36,514 nt of DNA from an uncultured Oscillospiraceae bacterium (lineage in GTDB: Bacteria > Bacillota_A > Clostridia > Oscillospirales > Oscillospiraceae). The stretch is taken from the NCBI GenBank assembly GCA_900754605.1, contig CAAEDK010000247.1:1-36514 (forward strand), written 5' to 3'. Position numbers and translations under genes: made by a program. The notes beneath the pieces were generated by a model. That model saw only the letters and a list, made by a program, of their open reading frames with translations. It was not told the DNA's origin and did not search any database. This document shows, piece after piece, positions 16,978 through 24,790 of this stretch (position 1 is the stretch's first letter; every line of letters begins with the position of its first letter).

Positions 16978-17859
16978 TCACAGGTATCCGCCGTTCAAAA
17001 CATACTGTCGAAACTGCCGTACCGCTGGCGGCAGGTAGATCTTATCATTGCTGACCAGATAAAAATTCCGCTCCAGCACAGGGCGACTAATCTGCAGGAT
17101 CTTCACATCCAGACGTAGCAGCATCTCCATATAAGGAACCACGGAGATCCCAAAGCCATGCGCCACTAAGCCGGCAATTACTTGGTCTTCTTCCGTCTCA
17201 TAGGCGATTTTCGGGGTGCCGCCGATCTGGGCAAACAGGCCGTCCACAACGTCCCGCATTCCGGAGCTCTTGGAAAAATAGACCTGCGGGTAAGAGAGGG
17301 TATCCGCCAAATCTACCGTATGGAATTCTGCCAGGGGATGACTACGTGGGACGATCAGGACCACATCCTGACGGCCCGCAGGAACGGCTGTGAGTTGAAG
17401 CGCCGCCGGAGGCTGGGAGCAGAACGCCAGGTCGAATTGCTTTTCCAGCAGTCCCTCCAGAAGCTGCTGGGTAACCCCTGTATGGAAAGTGAAGCGGAGA
17501 TTCCAACCGGGATTTTCCCGCAGGTAGCGGGCGACCAGTCCCGGGACAAAATCTACGCCCAGCGTCCGGAGCAGTCCCAGGCGGATCAAGCCCTCGCCCC
17601 GGGCCACTCGCTGCAGAGCGCCCACTCCTTCATCCAAGGTTGTCAATGTCTACTGTGCACAAAGAAGGAACTGCTTCCCAAACCGGGTCAATGTGGTAGT
17701 CCGCCCGGCCCGTTCAAACAGCGGCACACCCAACTCTGTCTCCAACTAGGTAATGGCATGGCTCAAGCTGGGTTGTGTGATGTAGAGCTGCTCTGCCGCG
17801 CGGGTGAAATGACGGGTATGCGCCAGCTCGACGAAGTAGCGGAGGTGCAGCAGATTCAT
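16978..17859 (-). pseudogene. LysR-type regulator with two amber codons
   Basis: The full 293-codon frame encodes a LysR-family regulator. It has an N-terminal winged helix (MNLLHLRYFVELAHTRHFTR, then LYITQPSLSHAIT and LETELGVPLFERAG) and a substrate-binding domain from about residue 90 (GLIRLGLLRTLGVDFVPGLV). Two in-frame TAG codons interrupt it: codon 38 (17746-17748), where LysR proteins almost always have Gln before Leu-Glu, and codon 70 (17650-17652). Both fit CAG-to-TAG changes, although codon 70 could have been another residue. There are no frameshifts, so decay is recent. Restart at a later codon would give only the effector domain without DNA binding. The gene begins behind AGGGGGGAT and diverges from the YczE-like gene, with a LysR box between them. 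It probably controlled the shikimate-like locus to the right. Confidence 0.85.
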
Positions 17860-17903
17860 GAAAGATCCCCCCTATGGTTTGCAGGCTCACTATACCACAA
17901 ACG

Positions 17904-17918
17904 ATAGAAAGTTTCTAT
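17904..17918. promoter_or_regulatory. LysR-type operator
   Basis: ATAGAAA-G-TTTCTAT is a perfect 15-base inverted repeat. It contains ATAG-N7-CTAT, a form of the T-N11-A box bound by LysR regulators. It sits 45 bases upstream of the broken LysR start, in the usual divergent-control position. Confidence 0.65.
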
Positions 17919-18057
17919 AAATTTATACAAAATAATTGATTTGTTAATTTCTTATCATTAAAATGCAGTGATGGTAACCGAACTGACAATACACACGGTA
18001 GGACACCCGGCACGTGCTCGCCCGGTACTACAAATTCCGGTGGGAAGTGGATGTGCC

Positions 18058-18712
18058 ATGGAGGACTTCGATAAGCGCCTGACTGTCCGGGGCGGGGTCG
18101 CGCTGCTGGCTGCACTGGTAATCAACAGATTCGGCGTAGTACTGATGCGGTACTCCGGCTCCGGCATTCCGGCAATCTCCAGCATGCCATATGCCCTGAC
18201 TGCCGTATGTCCGGCGCGCTCCATGGGGACGTAGACCTATCTCTTCCAGGGGGCTGATGCTGAACCTGATGCTGCTGCGCAAGCGGTTCGTGCCGGCTTA
18301 TCTCCTCAGTCTCGCGGTGGGATTCTGCTTTGGGGAGCTGCTGGAGTTTGGGATTGGCGTCCTGCCCAAGACGTTGCCCTTTCGGGTGGCGTATTTTGCC
18401 GTGAGTTATCTGGTGATTTGCTTTGGCGTAGCCCTTTTCAACCACTGTAAAATACTGTTTGTTCCAACAGAGCTGTTCCTACGGGAAGTCTCGGCCATCA
18501 CAGGTGTGACCTATGCGCGGATCAAGGTGCCTTTCGATCTGAGGTGCCTGGTCGTCACCGCACTGCTGGCAGGCATTTGGGGAGTATTTTGGATGGCTTG
18601 GGGGGCCGGAACCGTTCTGGCGGCTCTGATCAAGGAAAAGGTGATCGGGCAGATGAACCGTTTCTTGGACCAGAAAGCAGCATTCAAATCCCTGCTGGAG
18701 AAATACGCATAA
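18058..18712 (+). pseudogene. Broken YczE/YitT-like membrane protein
   Basis: The remnant encodes a membrane protein of the YczE type: VRGGVALLAALVINRFGVVL and SGSGIPAISSMPYAL at the start, then RFVPAYLLSLAVGFCFGELL and SYLVICFGVALFNHCK, and an end with TGVTYARIKVPFDLRCLVVT. The reading frame is broken twice within 40 bases. A TAG replaces an expected Trp after MGT (18232-18234), and one extra G in a G5 run near 18248-18253 shifts the frame. The second part (18257 onward, 151 residues) is open to the end. Function of the family is poorly known; some members lie beside transport or metabolic genes. It is divergent from the broken LysR gene and heads the decaying locus. Confidence 0.75.
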
Positions 18713-18724
18713 ATGGCACGCCCT

Positions 18725-19011
18725 ATGGCAGAAAGAGAGGAACTTGCTTTGCACATTTCAGGACCACGGCCATGCTGGGGCTCATCGGAACGCCGGTGGA
18801 GCACTCCCAGTCCCCGGCCATGTATAAACACTGCTTTCAGGAATTTGGATTGAACTGGGCTTATCTGGCTTTTGACATCCCGGCGGCCCGGGCCGCCGGC
18901 TGCAAAACCTGCGACGGGCTGGGGATGCTCCTCTGCCAGGAGGCGGCGTTCCGCCTTTACAGCGGCCTGGAGATGGCGGTGGAGGAGATGCGGGCGCTGC
19001 TCTACACCTGA
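18725..19011 (+). pseudogene. Shikimate dehydrogenase remnant, internally deleted
   Basis: The N-terminal substrate-binding start of shikimate dehydrogenase is clear: LGLIGTPVEHSQSPAMYKH carries the Ser-x-Ser-Pro shikimate-binding motif. About 37 residues later it jumps to the enzyme's C-terminal helix (AAGCKTCDGLGMLLCQEAAF then LYSGLEMAVEEM). About 190 residues, including the catalytic Lys/Asp and the NADP-binding Rossmann fold, are missing, and the join is in frame. A one-base frameshift near 18762 separates the likely original start (MAEREELALHISG) from the rest. The fragment cannot be an enzyme. Its stop is followed by AGAAAGGAAG and the MFS gene, so the operon arrangement survives. Confidence 0.78.
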
Positions 19012-19028
19012 AGAAAGGAAGAACCGAC

Positions 19029-20276
19029 ATGAACCAGACTGTGGACTCCAGAAAATACTACCCCACAGCACTGGTCCTGTACATCACCTATTTTGTCCTG
19101 GGCATCGCCGCCTCCATCATGGGCCAGTACAAGCAGGACTTCGCCGCCATGTGGGATGCCGCCGTCCTGACGGACGGCAGCTACGATGTCTCCGGCGTGG
19201 TGGCGGTGATCGCTGCCATCGGCCTGGGCTGGCTCATCGCCTTTCCGGTGGCCGGGCCCCTGTCCGACCGGCTGGGCCGCCGCCTCTCCGCCCTGGTCGG
19301 CTACGCCCTATACGCCGTGTTTTTGCTGGCGGTGACGTTTTCCCCCAACTTGTATGTGGGTTACGCCCTGGCCATTGTCAGTGGCATGGCCAACTCCTTC
19401 CTGGACACTAGCATCACCCCCTCCTGCATGGAGATTTTCAAGGAGAAGGGCACCATTGCCAACATCTTCACCGGGCTCTCTATCTCCATCGCCCGGTTCC
19501 TGCTCCCTTTTGTCATCAGCTTCGTGGCGGGGCGGAAGCTGCCCTTCCGCACTATCTTCCTGGCCACTGCGGCGCTGATCATCGTGGACGGTGTCTTCCT
19601 GGCGTTCCTGCCCTTCCCGTCCTTTGCGTGGACTGTGAAGGCCAAGGACGCCCCCAAGGAGCGGATGCAGTTCACCCCCTCCGCCGTGGTGCTGGTGTGC
19701 CTGGGATTCACCACTTCCACCACCTTTATGCTGTGGCTCAACTGCAATCAGGAGTTGGGGGCCCTCTACGACCTCACTGATCCCAGCCGCATTCAGTCCT
19801 TCTATTCCATGGGGATCGTCCTGGCGCTCTTTGCCAGCGCGACCCTGCTGAAGTGGAACGTGGAACCCGCCAAGACCCTGGTGGCCTATCCCACCGTGGC
19901 CCTGGCGACGCTGGTGGCCATTTACCTGGTCCAGGAGCCCGTCATGTGTCTGGCCGGCAGCTTTCTGCTGGGGTTCTTCGCCGCCGGTGGCGTGTTGCAG
20001 CTGGTGACGGCGGTGGCCAATGAGATGTTCCCCAAGAAGAGGGGCGTCATCACCTCCGTCGTCATGATCGCCTCCAGCGTGGCCAACTATCTGGTGGTCA
20101 GCGTGGCGGGCGTCCTCACTCGAATCGGCGGTATCGAGAGCTCCCAGCTAGTGCTGCTGTTCAACATGGCGGTGATGTTGAACGGCATCCTGCTAGCCCT
20201 GTACCTCAATGTCAGCCTGAAGCGGGAGCGGCCCGGCGCTGTGGAGGCCGCAGCGGCTATGGAGGCCCAGAGATGA
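19029..20276 (+). CDS. MFS transporter, intact
   Basis: The 415-residue protein is predicted to have 12 membrane helices. The MFS loop motif between helices 2 and 3 is present as GPLSDRLGRRLSALVG, and a long central loop separates two six-helix halves (KDAPKERMQFTP region). It begins behind GGAAGAACCGAC. Position between aroE- and aroK-type remnants and a TIM-barrel isomerase suggests transport of shikimate, quinate or a related hydroxylated cyclic acid, but family-level evidence does not fix the substrate. Its last codons overlap the start of the shikimate kinase remnant (ATGA). It is the only fully intact gene of this locus, so it may still be used by another pathway or may simply not have been hit yet. 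Confidence 0.85.
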   Translation: MNQTVDSRKYYPTALVLYITYFVLGIAASIMGQYKQDFAAMWDAAVLTDGSYDVSGVVAVIAAIGLGWLIAFPVAGPLSDRLGRRLSALVGYALYAVFLLAVTFSPNLYVGYALAIVSGMANSFLDTSITPSCMEIFKEKGTIANIFTGLSISIARFLLPFVISFVAGRKLPFRTIFLATAALIIVDGVFLAFLPFPSFAWTVKAKDAPKERMQFTPSAVVLVCLGFTTSTTFMLWLNCNQELGALYDLTDPSRIQSFYSMGIVLALFASATLLKWNVEPAKTLVAYPTVALATLVAIYLVQEPVMCLAGSFLLGFFAAGGVLQLVTAVANEMFPKKRGVITSVVMIASSVANYLVVSVAGVLTRIGGIESSQLVLLFNMAVMLNGILLALYLNVSLKRERPGAVEAAAAMEAQR

Positions 20277-20503
20277 ACAACCTGTTTCTGATTGGCTTCA
20301 TGGGTGCGGGCAAGTCCTCTGTCTCCGCCGGACTGGGCCGGATGCTGGGCCGGGAGAGCCTTGAAATGGACCAGGGCATCGCCGCCCTGATGGAACAGCG
20401 CCGCCCCAAGTACGAGGCCGCGGCGGACATCACCGTAGACACGTCCCATCTGAGCATCGAAGAGGTCTGCCGCCAGGTGCTGCGGCGGGTGCCGGAACGA
20501 TAA
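20273..20503 (+). pseudogene. Shikimate kinase remnant, internally deleted
   Basis: This 76-codon frame starts as a shikimate kinase (MNNLFLIGFMGAGKSSVSAG, a full Walker A), keeps the early LEMDQGIA segment, then jumps to the C-terminal end (RRPKYEAAADITVDTSHLSI and EEVCRQVLRR). About 80-90 residues holding the shikimate-binding Asp/Arg residues and the lid are gone, and the join is in frame. Normal length is about 165-175. The start overlaps the MFS stop by ATGA. It would be inactive as a kinase. A short ATP-binding peptide with a new role cannot be excluded, though decay is the simpler reading. Confidence 0.75.
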
Positions 20504-20526
20504 AGAATCATAAGGAGGAACTATTC

Positions 20527-21373
20527 ATGTCTCAGAACGATCCCATCACCATCAACTCCTGGACACTGGGGGACCAGTGCGCTTTTGAGGAGCGTATCGC
20601 CGCCGCCAATGCTGCCGGCTTCGAGGGCATCGGCCTCCGGGCGGAGACCTATGTGGACGCCTTGAACGAGGGGGCTCTTTGATCAAGATCTTCTGGATAT
20701 TCTGGGCAAGTACGGCATGAAGGTCACGGAGGTGGAGTACATCGTCCAGTGGGCGGGGGAGCACCGCTCCTATGAGCAGAAGTACAAGGAGCAGATCTGC
20801 TTCCACATGTGCGGACTCTTCGGGATGGACAGCATCAACTGCGGCCTGATGGAGAACTACTCTGTGGAGCACACGGCCCAGAGGCTCCGGGAGCTGTGCT
20901 ATCGGGCGGGGAAGTACACCATCGGCGTGGAGCCCATGCCTTACAGCGGCCTACCGGATGTGAAGAAGGCCTGGGCCGTGGTGCAGGCCGCCGGCTGCGA
21001 CAACGCCAAGCTGCTGCTGGACTCCTGGCACTGCGTCCGGGCGGATCAGCCCCTGGACCTGTCGGTCCTGGAGGGTCTCCCGGCGGAGAAGATCGTCTCC
21101 ACCTAGATCAACGACGTGCAGGCCCATCCCTATGCCAAGAGCATCCTGCGGGACGAGTCCATGCACGACCGGATGCTCCCCGGCACTGGTTGCGGCAACA
21201 CCGCCGGCTTTGTAAGGCTGATCCGGGACAAGGGCGTCCGGCCCGCCGTGGTGGGCGTGGAGGTCATCAGCGACGAGATCCTGAGCCGGGACGTGGCCCA
21301 GGCCGCAAAGGACAACTATGAAGCCGCCCGGGCCGTGCTGGAACAGATCTGGCCCGAGGTGCTGGAGAGATAA
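20527..21373 (+). pseudogene. Broken TIM-barrel isomerase/dehydratase
   Basis: The gene encoded a sugar-phosphate isomerase/epimerase-type TIM barrel (AP-endonuclease-2 superfamily). Landmarks are ITINSWTLGDQCAFEERIA, AANAAGFEGIGLRAETY, YTIGVEPMPYSGLPDVKKAW, AKLLLDSWHCVRADQPLDL and a late GVEVISDEIL. In a shikimate/quinate setting such proteins can be 3-dehydroshikimate dehydratases, which make protocatechuate; that is a possibility, not shown. One extra base in the GGGGG run near 20670-20675 shifts the frame, and TAG at 21104-21106 interrupts KIVST-INDVQ, where Gln is common in relatives. AAGGAGGAA precedes the start at 20527. The 3' end is intact and followed by the ribosome site of the next gene. 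Confidence 0.75.
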
Positions 21374-21388
21374 AGGAGGAAACGAACG

Positions 21389-21538
21389 ATGGAGAGCAGA
21401 ATTTCCGGACACACCAAGCTCTATTGCTTGATCGGCTCCCCGGTGGGCCACTCCGGCTCCCCGGCCATATACAATTATCTCCAAGATAGAGTTCTTCCTG
21501 TGTTCAGTGTAGCAACAAGTACGGTGTTTTACGACTGA
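21389..21538 (+). pseudogene. Second shikimate dehydrogenase stump
   Basis: After AAAGGAGGAA a frame begins MESRISGHTKLYCLIGSPVG and continues HSGSPAIYNY, the N-terminus of a shikimate dehydrogenase with its shikimate-binding motif. Resemblance stops near 21478. The remaining ~20 codons to the TGA at 21538 are unrelated, AT-richer sequence. The rest of the enzyme has been removed, so 21478 marks a deletion or insertion junction. This is a second aroE-type gene in the same locus, which fits a catabolic quinate/shikimate operon better than a biosynthetic one. Confidence 0.7.
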
Positions 21539-21904
21539 AAATATGGGAGATTTGCAGACTTCATAGCCGATAGCGCCTTTTATCGGACGGTAGCTTCTAC
21601 TATTAACATTACGTTATTATTAAATCGTGCTTTCCCCACCACAAGGACAAGGGAAATGTATAAAAAATAAGGCATTTTACCGCTTTGTGATCTTTCCGGC
21701 TATAAAGATTTCCGGTCATGCTGTCTACGGTTTCCGGGATAAATGCGGTTCCCCTTTACTGTGACGAATTATTTTTGTTTTTTATTATGGAGTGATTGTA
21801 ATTATCAAAGCAGAAAGAAGACTGCCGGAAAATGACCGGTCCGGGAATATATACAGATTTCTATATGAAAAGTAACGGATATTTGATATAGTCATCCCAA
21901 GGCG
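21539..21904. other. AT-rich junction region without a gene
   Basis: No coding region is supported. Base composition drops sharply from the GC-rich locus to the left. TTTCCGG occurs three times between about 21690 and 21740. CCGGTCAT near 21713 is mirrored by ATGACCGG near 21831. The promoter for the next gene should lie here, but I see no convincing -35/-10 pair. Confidence 0.4.
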
Positions 21905-21987
21905 GCATCACTAGGTGAAGCTAGACATGGAACGACAGAACCTTAAGCGAGAGTGCTCCAAAGGGCTGGCGTGATGCGGCAGCCGCA
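21905..21987 (+). promoter_or_regulatory. Structured leader, candidate riboswitch
   Basis: The leader of the LpdD-like gene can fold in mutually exclusive ways. GCATCAC (21905-21911) pairs with GTGATGC (21971-21977) to close a domain containing a CTAG/CTAG hairpin. Alternatively TGCGG (21975-21979) pairs with CCGCA (21983-21987), or GGCTG (21964-21968) with CAGCC (21980-21984). The switch region ends about 15 bases before the GGAGG ribosome site. I match it to no known riboswitch class; function is inferred from layout. Confidence 0.4.
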
Positions 21988-22013
21988 GAAATTTGATCTA
22001 CTGGAGGATGACC

Positions 22014-22367
22014 ATGAAAAAATCGCATTATGAGAAGCAGGTTCTGGGGTATCCCATCTGTATTGATTTGCAGCCGCTTGGAAAGGACTTGCTCGTGCAG
22101 ATCACCGGCGGCTGTGCGCCGCATATCGGCAGCATAAGCGTTGGCTATTGGGAGAAAGGTCGCAGCCATCTGAAAACTATTTTACTTCCGGAGCATCGGG
22201 ATGACATTGTGGGGGATGAGTTCGCAAAAACACTGTCCGAACATCTTCACATAGCGGTCACGGTGATCTGCGGTATCCACTATGAAGCTCCTGGAAAGGA
22301 TGGACTTGCGGAGATCGTGGCCTGCACAGAAAGGCTTTTGCAGGATATTTTGACAGAAACAAAGTGA
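22014..22367 (+). CDS. LpdD-like prenylated-flavin-associated protein
   Basis: The 117-residue protein resembles LpdD, the small partner of UbiD-type (de)carboxylases such as gallate decarboxylase in Firmicutes, thought to assist prenylated-FMN handling. The landmark is LLVQITGGCAPHIGSISVGY; the KTILLPEHRDDIVGDEFAKT and AVTVICGIHYEAP segments complete the compact fold. Two nearby ATGs (22008 and 22014) follow GGAGG. The second has the better spacing and is chosen. The gene has its own structured leader and terminator, yet lies in the same block as UbiX and UbiD genes 7-9 kb downstream, which supports the assignment. It is usually encoded beside lpdB/lpdC, so separation from them is unusual. 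Confidence 0.7.
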   Translation: MKKSHYEKQVLGYPICIDLQPLGKDLLVQITGGCAPHIGSISVGYWEKGRSHLKTILLPEHRDDIVGDEFAKTLSEHLHIAVTVICGIHYEAPGKDGLAEIVACTERLLQDILTETK

Positions 22368-22373
22368 AAGTAA

Positions 22374-22419
22374 GGTGCATGCCGGACACACAAAACGCCC
22401 GGTATGCACCATATTTTTT
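22374..22419 (+). terminator. Rho-independent terminator
   Basis: GGTGCATGCCGG (22374-22385) pairs with CCGGTATGCACC (22399-22410), with one G-U pair, followed by ATATTTTTTCC. It separates the LpdD-like gene from the transporter operon. Confidence 0.85.
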
Positions 22420-22802
22420 CCTCGCGCTTTTTGACATCATCTAAATAAAGTTCCGTTTCGTAATCCGTCCACTGAAGCAGAAATCCACTACTTGCGGACA
22501 AAGAGGCAGAATAATCACTTAAATATGTGCAAAAATGCAGATTGTTTTATGACATTTGTATAATCGAAATTAGGCAGGATTGTAGCAATGATAGAATTCT
22601 TCTGAAAATTCCTTTTGTCTCGCTTTTTCGACAAACCCTACCACAAAGAAAGCTTCCAGAATGGTATATTTTCCACATGGAGCAATAGCATCGCGATGGC
22701 GGAATACCGCAACTCCAGCTCCCAACGAATGCGCAGCCGTTGAGAGAACCAAAGGCCAAACGATTTTTCACGTGTGTGGGAAAAGAAAAAGGAGAGTTTT
22801 GT
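22420..22802 (+). promoter_or_regulatory. Leader of transporter operon, possible three-way junction
   Basis: No gene is seen. GGAGC (22679-22683) and GCTCC (22718-22722) can close a domain containing the hairpins CAT-CGCG-ATG and GCGG-AATA-CCGC. ACATGGA(A/G)C and ATGCG(G)CAGCCG occur in the same order here (22674, 22729) and in the LpdD leader (21925, 21974). A shared RNA element is possible but unproven. The ribosome site AAAAAGGAGAG lies near 22786-22796. Confidence 0.35.
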
Positions 22803-24224
22803 ATGGATAACTCGGCGTTTGGAAAAGACAAAATCAAAAAGCTCATTTACTTGCTTCTGATTTTCGGTGCCTTTGCGGTTCTGCACAACTTTGTGCCGCA
22901 GGGGCTGGACCAAGCGGGCTGGGATGGGTTCTTGGTCCTCTTTGTCGCTGTATTTCTGTGGCTGACGGAAGCCGTTCCAATGGCGGTTACCGCTATCTTT
23001 GTCCTCTTCTTCGGCGCATGGGTCGGATTTGCGGCAGAAGAAGAGATTCTGGCCGGCTTCTCCGGAACTGGTACCTTTTTCCTGCTGGGCGCTATGATCA
23101 TTGGCCAGATCTTCGCAAAAGTCGGCCTCGGCAAACGTCTCTCCCTGTATGTCCTGCCCATGTTGGGCAACAAGTCGAAGATGGTCCTGCTCAGCGTAAT
23201 GCTGGGGACCTGCATCATCTCAATGTTTCTGGCGGACATCCCCACGGCGCTAATCTTCTTTGGTCTGTGCACGCCTCTGCTGGAGAAGAATGGCTGCGAG
23301 CCTGGCAAGTCCAACTATGGCAAGGCTATGATGCTGGGCATTCCTGTGGCTGCCGCTCTGGGTGGTATCGGCACTCCTGCTGGCAGTGGCATGAATGCTG
23401 TGACTATGTCTCTGCTCAAGAGCATCTGCGGTGTGGAGATATCTTTTGTACAGTGGTCCATAGTGGGCGTACCCGTGGCAATTGCCAGCACCATTGTGGC
23501 CTGGCTGTTCTTCTGCACCATCTTCAAGCCTGAGATGGACGTAGTGAAGGGTCTGGACTCTCTAAAGGAAGACCGCAAGAACATCGGTCCCCTGCGCGGC
23601 GATGAACTGAAGTTTGCTATTGTCTTTTCCGTTATGATCGTTATGTGGTTCATCCCCAAGTACACCGGTATCGACATGTACATGACTGCGTGGGCCGGCA
23701 TCTTCGTAATGTCCATGCCTGGTATGAACATGGTGGATTGGAAGGAAGTCAACAGCAAAGTCGACTGGTCTGCATTCATGATCTGCGGCACCGCCACCGC
23801 TTTGGCCACCATGGTTGCCAACTTGGGTACCGGTGAGTGGCTCAGCGGCATCCTGGCGGATCTGTTCCTGAGCAAGGTTGCCGGAATGGGTATTCTAATC
23901 CTGCTGCTGGTCATCAACTTGATGATGATGGTCGGACACTATCCCATGCCTCAGGGCGTTTCCCTGGCTGGCCTGTGCCTGCCCGTGGTTGGCGCACTGG
24001 CGCTGAATCTGGGCCTGAATCCCATCGTGGTGTGCCTGCCCGTCTGCATGTCCACTAGCATGCTGCTCCTGGTCCCCATTGATCCTACCTGCTACACTAC
24101 CTATTCCGGCGGTTTCTGGAAGATCAAGGATATGATGGGCACCGGCATCGTCATTACCATCGGCTATGTCCTCATCAACTCGGTCTGGACTGCGCTGATT
24201 GCAAGCGTGGGTCTGCTGGGATAA
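22803..24224 (+). CDS. DASS/SLC13-family anion:sodium symporter
   Basis: The 473-residue polytopic membrane protein belongs to the divalent anion:sodium symporter (DASS, SLC13) family. Features are FLWLTEAVPMAVTAIFVLFF near the N-terminus, AGFSGTGTFFLLGAMIIGQI, the first substrate-site region FLADIPTALIFFGLCTPLLE, GGIGTPAGSGMNAVTM, and a second inverted repeat with MVGHYPMPQGVSLAGLCLPV. Members import di- or tricarboxylates and related organic anions with sodium. It begins at 22803 behind AAAAAGGAGAG; a longer frame from 22740 adds a non-conserved tail. Position ahead of decarboxylase and CoA-transferase genes suggests that it brings in the acid substrate of this pathway. Substrate identity is not visible. 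Confidence 0.88.
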   Translation: MDNSAFGKDKIKKLIYLLLIFGAFAVLHNFVPQGLDQAGWDGFLVLFVAVFLWLTEAVPMAVTAIFVLFFGAWVGFAAEEEILAGFSGTGTFFLLGAMIIGQIFAKVGLGKRLSLYVLPMLGNKSKMVLLSVMLGTCIISMFLADIPTALIFFGLCTPLLEKNGCEPGKSNYGKAMMLGIPVAAALGGIGTPAGSGMNAVTMSLLKSICGVEISFVQWSIVGVPVAIASTIVAWLFFCTIFKPEMDVVKGLDSLKEDRKNIGPLRGDELKFAIVFSVMIVMWFIPKYTGIDMYMTAWAGIFVMSMPGMNMVDWKEVNSKVDWSAFMICGTATALATMVANLGTGEWLSGILADLFLSKVAGMGILILLLVINLMMMVGHYPMPQGVSLAGLCLPVVGALALNLGLNPIVVCLPVCMSTSMLLLVPIDPTCYTTYSGGFWKIKDMMGTGIVITIGYVLINSVWTALIASVGLLG

Positions 24225-24287
24225 TTTCCATACATCCAGGATACCATCTGCAGGCCCCAATATGAAAAATCGTATGGAGGTAGTGCA

Positions 24288-24749
24288 ATGTATCAGATGG
24301 ATGAAACTGATTATGAGATCCTGGAAATTTTAAAGGGCGACGGGCGATGCTCTTATTCGGACATTGCCGAGCAGGTCCATTTGTCCCGCGTAGCAGTCCG
24401 GGAACGGATCAACAACATGAAGGAGGGCGGCGTGATCCGCGGTTTTACTGTGGTAATCGATGCCAAAGCTTATCAAAAGCTGGCCGGTGTATTCATGGAT
24501 ATTGAAGTGGAACCCGGCAAGATGGATTCCGTGGCCCATCAAGTGGCTGCACAGGAAGAAGTAGCGGTGGTCTCTCAGCATACCGGAACGACGGGGCTGC
24601 ATGTACATGCCTATATCGACAGCCCTGAAAAAGTAGCCAGTTATCTGGAAGAACGGATCTACAGCATCGACGGTGTCAAAAATGTGCAGACACAGCTTTT
24701 GATCCGTCAGTACAAAACGAATTCCTACCTAGCGCGTTACCAGGAGTGA
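24288..24749 (+). CDS. Lrp/AsnC-family transcriptional regulator
   Basis: The 153-residue protein has an N-terminal helix-turn-helix (residues ~5-55: DYEILEILKGDGRCSYSDIA, VHLSRVAVRERINNMKEGGV) and a C-terminal RAM ligand-binding domain (about 65-150). Lrp-type proteins form dimers or octamers and respond to amino acids or 2-oxoacids. GGAGG lies before the ATG. It sits 63 bases after the transporter and 41 before the oxidoreductase genes with no terminator between, so it is part of the operon and is likely its local regulator, with a pathway acid as possible effector. Confidence 0.92.
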   Translation: MYQMDETDYEILEILKGDGRCSYSDIAEQVHLSRVAVRERINNMKEGGVIRGFTVVIDAKAYQKLAGVFMDIEVEPGKMDSVAHQVAAQEEVAVVSQHTGTTGLHVHAYIDSPEKVASYLEERIYSIDGVKNVQTQLLIRQYKTNSYLARYQE

Positions 24750-24790
24750 CGTGTTGAGCGGTGACAAATTTATAAGGAGGAAACCTTAGT

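Noticed and set aside
20717..21106. Separate intact small isomerase gene
   Set aside because: It is the middle part of one frameshifted and amber-interrupted TIM-barrel gene running from 20527 to 21373.
21905..21987. M-box magnesium riboswitch before the LpdD-like gene
   Set aside because: Only the short TAGGTGAAGCT start recalls that class. The later conserved M-box segments are absent.
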